A stretch of DNA of 64,000 bases. Origin: Laguncularia racemosa. Lineage: Eukaryota > Streptophyta > Magnoliopsida > Myrtales > Combretaceae. Of the stretch, positions 57,551 to 64,000 are shown one piece after another. Numbering within the stretch: position 1 is the stretch's first letter; each line of letters starts with the position of its first letter. A program made the position numbers and the translations under genes. The stretch is taken from positions 1,116,001-1,180,000 of the forward strand of contig JBBMOL010000206.1 of the NCBI GenBank assembly GCA_037954665.1, read 5' to 3'. The notes under the pieces are model-generated. The model made no database searches and was not told the DNA's origin. It was given only the letters and a program-made list of their open reading frames with translations.

Positions 57551-57961
57551 TTAAGCCTTGGGAGAAGGAGAAAGAGTGGCAATTCTTGCAGCACAAATTT
57601 TCCACACTTGATCGTTCCTATGAACAATAAGGGTTACATTGTTGAGCTTTGAAGCGATTTGATGAACGAGCACATCATTGCATGTTTCCCCTACATGCAC
57701 AAGTTCATGGCAACAAGTAGAGGTAGGATCTCCAAAACTTGCCCAAAAAATGCTTTTGAAGAGTTTGACCCCACATTTTCTAGACATGCGCTTAATACAT
57801 TCTATAAGATACGGTGCAGGTGCAGGCTACCTTGAAAAGGGTAGCTCAATAGGCTCAAATGTGTAACTACTATCACTATAGCCTTTAGGGATGTATCGAG
57901 TACAAGAAACCATTGTGATAACATTGGCCACAAGCAAAAGGATCATCATAACACTTGGCAT
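57551..57961 (-). pseudogene. Prolamin-like gene, copy 2, premature stop at codon 45
   Basis: A 136-codon equivalent of 16979-17395. It starts MPSVMMILLLVANVITMVSC and keeps all six domain cysteines downstream. The codon aligned with Gln45 is TAG (after L-P-F-S-R), followed by changed residues before PYLIECIKRMSRKC. The stop comes before the first conserved cysteine, so no domain would be made. The rest of the frame (57551-57826) is open, so the loss may be recent or read-through possible; the simplest call is a pseudogene. TATA at 58037-58044. Confidence 0.85.
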
Positions 57962-58849
57962 TTTGTTTGGTCCTACCATAGTAAATTATTAGAAATCTAA
58001 TCTTTGGATGTCGATGAGAATATAATTGTTCATGTATATTTATATTGACAAGTTAACAAGAAAGACTTTTTGTTCACCTACATTAAATGAAGTGAGTTTC
58101 ATTGTTAGCTAATTAAATATCTTAAGTTCCAAACGGTTCCTAAAATATCATTTCCTAACAACAATAAATTCTTTCAACATATTTTGTGCCAACGTTAAGA
58201 GGTTATAAACAAGGAAGTTTGTAGAACCAGTCCCTTTTTCCTTCCTTTTAATCAAGTTTGTTTTTGTTCTCTTTTTTTTTTCTCCTTTATCTTACTCATA
58301 TTAGCCATTTCCAAAAACAAAATAGAAAATATTTACATGAATGCACCTCATTAGTTTTACATAGCTTCTTTGGCATTTAGAAACAATCATTGAGTCAAAA
58401 TATCTAATGTGTACATTGTAAGACTGTAGAAGCCACATAGTGGAATAAACCAAAAATAATAAAGTAGCTTAGGTTGGGGAAAGAAATGCTCATGTTGGGA
58501 TGATAATGATATTGTTTTTCTCTATGATACACTCATGTGCATTGCCATATTTTCATTCTTTAATTAATATCTAATATGCCAATTCAATTAACAATCAACA
58601 CATCTATATTCATGAGATAATTTGACAATCCCCGAATTGGAATGTCACCTTCACATGGAACCTTAATTTATGCCAAGAATAAGACAATAAAGAAAATCCT
58701 TCCTAATAGATATTATACACTAATAGAAGAAGGATCATGCTTATAATTGTTGATATGATACACAACAATCCTAGCCTTTTGACTCGCTTGTGCAAGAAAC
58801 TGCAGTAAAGGTAACGATTATTAAGTAGAAGATGAAGGAATCCTAAGAT

Positions 58850-59345
58850 AGTCAAAAGAGTTAGGCTGATGAAAAACGAACACCTTTAGAATTCGCTATA
58901 GGTGATCAAGTCTATCTAAAGACAAGTCTAATCAAGAGCATCTATCAAGTTAAGATGCAAGGAAAACTGAGTCCTAGATATATTGGACTATTTGAAATTC
59001 TCGAAAGAATTAGGAATTTAGCTTATCGATTAGCACTGCCCCTAAATTTACTTGTATACATAATGTATTTCATGTTTCTGTGTTGTAGAAATGTCTCCAA
59101 TCTAGATCAAATCATAGAACTGAAGCCATTAGAACTAAAGGAAAATCTAACTCATAAGAACATCCTATGAGAATTCTAGATTGCAAAATCCGGAAGTTAA
59201 GGACCAAAGAGATCTACTATGTGAAGGTATAATGGAGACATCATGATCAGACTAAAGCCACTTAGCAATTGGAAGACCAAAAGGCTTAAGTACCCTTGTT
59301 TATTTGAAGATTCAGGTACAAATTCAAGTTTTGATGACAAAACGT
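58850..59345 (+). pseudogene. Tekay/Del-like Gypsy pol 3' end
   Basis: A frame resembling the integrase C-terminus and chromodomain region of Tekay/Del chromoviruses: PLEFAIGDQVYLKTS, GKLSPRYIGLFEILERI, AYRLALPLNL, then ELKPLELKENLTHK. A decayed chromodomain-like VKV-x-WRHHDQTKAT and KYPCLFEDSGTNSS-like tail follow in another frame. No LTR is attached. 58571-58849 and 59346-59534 hold nothing recognised. Confidence 0.75.
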
Positions 59346-59534
59346 TTCTTAAAATTTCATTCAATAAAAACTTTATCGAATAGGCTATGATAGGAAGATA
59401 TATTTATGATATAACTCCAAATGAACCCGAGATTAGTCTAGAAATTAGAGATAACCCAATATATCATAAGTTAGCCTAAGTTAACTTAACTAGAGTAAGA
59501 GCCAACAAAAGTTAGCTAACTCCACTCAAGTTAT

Positions 59535-60219
59535 GGATGTGCTCTAGACCAATTACAAGTTCACAAGGTAATTGAAGATTCAATTAAACAATAAACAATC
59601 AACATGATGTGAACCCTAAATTAAAATGGAACCCTAATTTACGTGAAGAAGAGATAGAAAAGAAGAACTAATTCCTCACCAGATGTTACGCACTAGTTGG
59701 AATTAGGATTGATTTGATATTGTTGATATTACATATAACAAAATCAAATCCAACTCGCCACACTTCAAGAAGAAATGGTAAGAGCTATTTGCGTGAAAAG
59801 AAGTGTCCCCTCATGGTTCAATATCTAAAAATCAATGTGTCAAAAGTCCCTTACAAAACCTAATTAACAAGTATTTATACCCTACTCTAAATAAGGAAAT
59901 TACAACCATGCAAAATAGATTAAAAACCAGTCCTAAGGAGCACTTGAAGAACCGATTACTCCACGTGGAATGAAAGTGAAGATGGCCGGTTTTCTCAAGT
60001 GAAATAAAGTTCGATTCCTCTTGTCTTTGTAGGTTCAAGTATAGCTTACACACTTGACATTAGTGTGTTGGTTTGCCATCCTATAAAAACTGACAAAATG
60101 TACCTAACAAAATGCAAAAACAATTATTATAAGATAAATAAAGACAATATGTGAGTGTTTGGGTTCCATTTGCTCAAGTAGGCTTCCAAATGTTTGATCC
60201 AGAGGTTTGATTCCCATCA
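59535..60219 (-). mobile_element. Solo family-B LTR, minus strand
   Basis: On plus it runs GGATGTGC (first T changed) to TTGATTCCCATCA, the complement of the B ends. AAGTATTTATAC at about 59870 marks the decayed TATA palindrome. Flanking GTTAT and CTTAT agree at four of five bases as TSD. 60220-60351 has nothing recognised. Confidence 0.75.
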
Positions 60220-60351
60220 CTTATAACTTAAGTCTTCCATTCGATACCCCTAGGTCGATTTGAGAAGACTTGATGGATTAGAATTAAGATTTGATATAAT
60301 TTAGGATAGACTTGAAAGATAAGACATCACGAATTTATAGGATATCCCTTT

Positions 60352-60683
60352 TAATGAAGATCAAGTTAGGAGGATTGGTCCAAAGATGATCGAGATTAAG
60401 CTAAGTAGATTAGACTGAGGAGTACAGCCCTACTTGAAGTGCAGAGTGCGGACATGGAAGTCGAGGAAGAGATTTAAGGTTGACAACTTCAAAACCAATG
60501 AAGGTCGTTGGCCTAAATGGCCAACATGGAAAAGTAGGCCATCGACCTAAGTAGCTAGTGTAGATCCAAGGAAGACCAGCTAAATAGAGATCTAAAGCTG
60601 CTAGCTTTGGTGCCAACTTTGACTGCAATTATAGGTCGACTTTATAATATTTTAAGTTATCGATGTTTAATGTTTGTGTTATG
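60352..60683 (+). repeat. F-type LTR U3 fragment
   Basis: It starts TAATGAAGATCAAGTTAGGA, like the F 5' LTR, and contains the GGCCTAAATGGCC-type array (60500-60650). It is cut where element H leader sequence starts. Confidence 0.7.
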
Positions 60684-60801
60684 CTTCAATTCCAAATCAC
60701 AAGCACACAATTGTAATTGAAGAATCAACTAAACAAATTCCACAAATGATATGATTCCAATTGTCACGTGAACCCCAATTGCATGTAACAATTCGCTGTA
60801 A

Positions 60802-61650
60802 TACCAAATTATGATGTGCTTAAAAGACCAAGCACATGAACACCAATATAAATGATCAATTAATCTCAAATGCACAATTGGACTTACAATTGGTGTGATG
60901 CCTAGTAAAACATAAAACCAAATTGCATGAATCAATTTGAAAATAACACAAAAGACTTCAATACTAATCGAATTACATATAACATGCAATTCCAATCTAT
61001 TAAAATTGGAGCAATATGAACCCTAATTGGTGTGAAAAAAAAAATGATGAAAAACAAACTATTATCACTAGATATTACACACTAGTAATAAAAAGGAAGC
61101 AACTTAGAAGTTCTTGATACTACTCATAAGAAATTCCAAGCCTCACTCGCTATAATTTCTTAAAAATTGACAAGAGTGTGTGTATTAGCAAGAGGACTCT
61201 CTCTTTCTCACAGTAACAAGATGTTTTTGTTCAAAATGTCAAAAGCTACATACAAACGCTAGTTAACAAGTATTTATACTTACTCCAATTAGGGTAAAAT
61301 GTTCAAAAAATTACACATATGCCACTAAGTGGCCAGTTCCTAGAAAAGAAATTACAATTATTAAATGAAATGGTCGGTTCTTAAAGCAACAATTACAAGT
61401 ACAATGTTCTTTAAGTGGCCATTTCTTTAAGTCAGTCGAGCAAGTTGTGGGCCGTTGGATGTGAATCCAAAAATGTCCTGCAAGTTGGTCATTAGTGCAT
61501 ATTATTTGGCCATCCTGTAAAATTGATCAATTTACTTGCTATAATGCAAAACCAAACATTGTTAGATAAAAAAGTAGACACATGTGAATGTTTTGGATCA
61601 TACATCTAAATTAGGTTCCCCTACTGTTGGAACCGCAAGGTAAATGCGCA
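60802..61650 (-). repeat. LTR of H (849 bp)
   Basis: Plus strand TGATGTGCTT to GGTAAATGCGCA. A dyad GCCACTAAGTGGC lies near 61321, and the TATA palindrome is degraded near 61266. TCTTCTCCTCGAGCCTC (complement of a polypurine tract) follows at 61651. Confidence 0.8.
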
Positions 61651-62530
61651 TCTTCTCCTCGAGCCTCTAAAAGATTTACCCTCAAATCTAAGGGGTCATC
61701 TCTTAGACTGAAACCCAATGTCTTTATTTGCCTGACTTTTACAAGAACCAAAGGTATTTCTAATTTGTTCTTGGAAAGAGCGCATCTCAGATGGAGACAT
61801 AGGCTTCAAGACTATCCGTGTACCATCCTTTCAAAACATGTAAGTGTTTCTGAACGTGTTATGTAACACGTTTCTACCAAACATCCAAGGATTACCCAAC
61901 AATAAATGAAAGGTGCACATAGGAAACACATCACAAATAATCTCATCACTGTATTTCTTTCCTACACTGACTGGCACCTTTGCCCTTTGTGTAACATGCA
62001 GACTACCTCAGTCATCTAACCAATGCAATTTGTAATGGCTAAGATGCAGGTTAGTGGCTAGTTGTAATTTATCTACTAATGCAGCATATATGATATTAGT
62101 GCAACTACCACTATCAATGAATAGCACACAAAGGTTACCTCGGATCCAACAAGGTACATGGAATAGGTTCTCCCTCTATTTGTCCCTAGCATCTAGAGAT
62201 AAAGTCAAAACCCTATGCAACACATTAATAGGTAAGTAACGTTCACCCTTTTTATCCTCATGTGTCTCAGCGTTTTGATATCATAGTACTCCTGCAAAGC
62301 CATGGACAAATCTGTAGGCTTGATAGCTTCTTCTTCAATGCCCTCCATGACTATCATTACTTTCTTATTGGGACACTATGCAACCATATGTCCAAATCCA
62401 TTGCATTTGAAGCATTTAATCTGGTGCATCTTCCTACTAGTCGACCTTGGTACTGTCTGCCTCACATCAGGTCCAACTACCTCTTTGCCCGTCCTACAAA
62501 TCATTTTCTCTTTGTCTATGCTAGGGGTAA
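61651..62530 (-). pseudogene. Gag zinc knuckle and protease of H
   Basis: Minus-strand order: a CCHC knuckle (C-F-K-C-N-G-F-G-H, with an in-frame TAG before the last Cys) near 62380-62420, then a protease core with D-S-G-S-C-T-N-I near 62090-62130. YKLHWLDD, a stop, VPVSVGKKYSDEI and the pol-end-like RFEGKSF region follow next to the LTR. Stops and frame changes throughout; RT and integrase absent. Confidence 0.7.
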
Positions 62531-62561
62531 TTCTGTCTACTGACCTGACATGCACACTTGC

Positions 62562-63299
62562 TGATGAAAGCCATGATGGGAGTTAAGCTAGAAGGTGGAA
62601 TGTAGATCCTCTTGAAGTGCCACCTCGACTGATCACAAGAATTGGAGCGAAATGATTCAATGAAGCACTTAACGGGCTGATAAAGGATATCCAAGAAGCC
62701 GGGAAAGATTGGAGCAACCATGAGAATGAACTTGCATTTGTACAAGTCATTCAAGGAGATCAAAGTATAGGAGGTCAAAGCTACCAGCCTTGACAACGCT
62801 GGCTTAAATGCTACCGGCCTTGAACTGGCGTTGCAATTAGAGCGCGACGTACATCCTACGCCGGCTACTATGCCGCCTTCTACGCCGCCGGCGTATATAC
62901 CCGGCGTACATTGTCTGTTTGTTATTTTTCTGCAACTTTATTATGTTTTGTTGTTTTGGGCTTTTTCCTTACGAGCTGTAAACCCTAATAATAGCTGCTA
63001 GGGTTGGAAAACAGAAGATAAAACTTACATACAACATTGAATATTACAATTTGAGAGAATTCCTCTCATGGTTCTCCAAAGAACTTCTCTTGAACTTATC
63101 AGATCCCTTCCGTAGCATTCAAACCAGACTTATCAATCGTTCTTTCATCCCGATTGTGGCATCAACAGAATATACCAAAGTTCTTGCCTTACCTATAGGA
63201 AACGGGTTGCGGTTCCACTTTGATTGTTTTGGCATCTTGGGTTGCAATTCCAAATGTATTGGTATAGGGTTTCATCACACGTGGGTGTGGTTTGTATCA
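62562..63299 (+). repeat. Family-A LTR with GCCGGCGTA-type U3
   Basis: It starts TGATGAAAGCC and ends TTTGTATCA. R/U5 matches other A LTRs. The U3 array is different: CTACGCCGGC, GCCGCCGGCG and CCCGGCGTAC words at 62775-62910. The TATA position reads TAATAATAG, so the core promoter looks lost. Confidence 0.85.
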
Positions 63300-63314
63300 G
63301 TTTGGTATCAAAGC
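63300..63314 (+). other. 15-bp spacer with primer site between two family-A LTRs
   Basis: GTTTGGTATCAAAGC: TGGTATCAAAGC is an iMet-type primer site with one change. The next LTR starts at once. Confidence 0.8.
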
Positions 63315-64000
63315 TGATGAGATCCATGATGAGAGTCAAGCTGGAAGAAGGAATGTGGATCCTCTTGAAGTGCCGCTTGGACCGATCACAAGAAGTCGAG
63401 CGAAATGACTCAAGGAAGCACTTAACGGGTTGATAAAGGATGTCCATGAAGCCGGAAAGGATTGGGGCAATCATGAAGTTAGAACGGATTGGAACAACCA
63501 TGGGAAGACCCTTGCTCTTATACAAGTCACACCAGACACGGGTTGAAGAGGGCGTGTACTTTCAAGGCACAGCCGTGTATGGAGTCAAGCAAATCCACAG
63601 AAAGATACACGGCCAAAGTACACGAGCGTATATGGAGACAAGCAAATCTACAGAAAGATACACGACCAGAAGTACACGGTCGTGTATGTGACCGGAATGT
63701 GCACAGAAAAGTACACGGTTGTGTACACGGCCGTGTATGTTGCTAGAAGTTGTATAGAAAGGTACACGGCCGTATATCCCCTATCGGCCAGCTTGTTCTG
63801 CTTTCGCATTTTTACGCCACTTATCTAAACTACGTCTTTTTGGACTTGTTTTACACGAATTGTAACCCTAGTATAAAAGCTCCTAGGGTTTAGAACAATG
63901 AACAATATACATCTTTGAACATTAAATACTTTTGAGAGGCACCTCTCTTGGTTCTTCAAGAACTAAATCAAACTTATCGGATTGATTTCCGTGGCGTTCA
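63315..64000 (+). repeat. Family-A LTR, cut by window end
   Basis: It starts TGATGAGATCC and is near identical in layout to the solo LTR 4695-5544, with a CACGGCCGTG array at 63565-63780 and TATAAAA near 63872. About 160 bp of the LTR should lie beyond 64000. Confidence 0.9.

Larger units (their letters stand above)
56145..58570. repeat. Gene-block copy 2, uninterrupted
   Basis: Contiguous homologue of 10214-10590 plus 16028-18000. It holds a truncated relic, the stop-containing gene copy and its promoter. 56145-56980 and 57962-58570 have no other gene. 56063-56144 shows nothing recognisable. Confidence 0.88.
60684..62561 (-). mobile_element. Element H: minus-strand family-B remnant around one LTR
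   Basis: A 118-bp leader stub with primer site (60785-60796, TGGTATTACAGC type) lies left of the LTR 60802-61650. A polypurine tract plus gag/protease remnant lies right of it. One LTR thus serves two internal parts. The right side is cut by the family-A LTR at 62562. Confidence 0.7.

Overview
The window is nuclear DNA of a flowering plant. It is AT-rich, contains no bacterial-type genes, and is almost entirely plant Ty3/Gypsy LTR retrotransposons. These have TG...CA ends, 5-bp target-site duplications (TSDs) and initiator-Met or Asp-type tRNA primer sites. The species cannot be named from the sequence. The only cellular gene family I can support is a small secreted cysteine-rich prolamin-like (ECA1 gametogenesis-related type) family on the minus strand. 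It has one intact copy (16979-17395), one copy with a premature stop (57551-57961) and two truncated relics. Both gene copies sit in a segmental duplication (copy 1: 10214-10590 plus 16028-18000; copy 2: 56145-58570).

Layout. 1-10213 is stacked elements of one LTR family, here called B: LTR about 0.7-1.04 kb, starting TGATAGGA and ending GGCACATCA. Element 1 (1-3969) sits inside the 5' LTR of element 2 (3970-7767). Element 2 also carries a solo LTR of a second family, A (4695-5544, TSD GGGAG), and abuts a minus-strand B element (7768-10213). A family-A, probably CRM-like element, C1 (10591-16022, minus, TSD CATAA), interrupts copy 1 of the gene block; copy 2 is the matching unoccupied site. 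18000-19966 is unassigned intergenic DNA.

19967-56062 is one old family-A element, F, swollen by nested insertions. Inside F lies P (21496-48372, minus, long and non-coding). Inside P lie the B element E (24205-41473) and a young non-autonomous B element, NA (42223-46228, TSD GGAAT). Inside the 5' LTR of E lies a 12.56-kb Athila-type element (24421-36981, TSD GTTAT). A second P-like unit, Q (49988-53370, TSD TCTGC), and an Athila-like LTR flanked by an unusual 54-bp direct repeat (53933-55551) also interrupt F. The deepest chain, F > P > E > Athila, is four layers.

56063-58570 is gene-block copy 2. 58850-64000 is again element debris: a Tekay/Del-like pol 3' end, a solo B LTR, an F-type LTR fragment, a minus B element H, and an LTR-primer site-LTR pair at the right edge.

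Coding capacity is decayed nearly everywhere. Athila has frameshifts, stops and a lost reverse-transcriptase aspartate. C1 keeps one reading frame from gag to integrase but has an in-frame internal deletion and three stops. The best intact retroelement ORF is a 243-codon chimeric Gag-N/linker frame in NA. The most interesting pattern is regulatory: several LTR families carry a GC-rich palindromic minisatellite (CACGGCCGTG or GGCCGCCGGCC types) in U3, just upstream of the TATA box. The same module appears in unrelated families, while related LTRs carry different modules. In family B the TATA box itself is the centre of an 18-bp palindrome.
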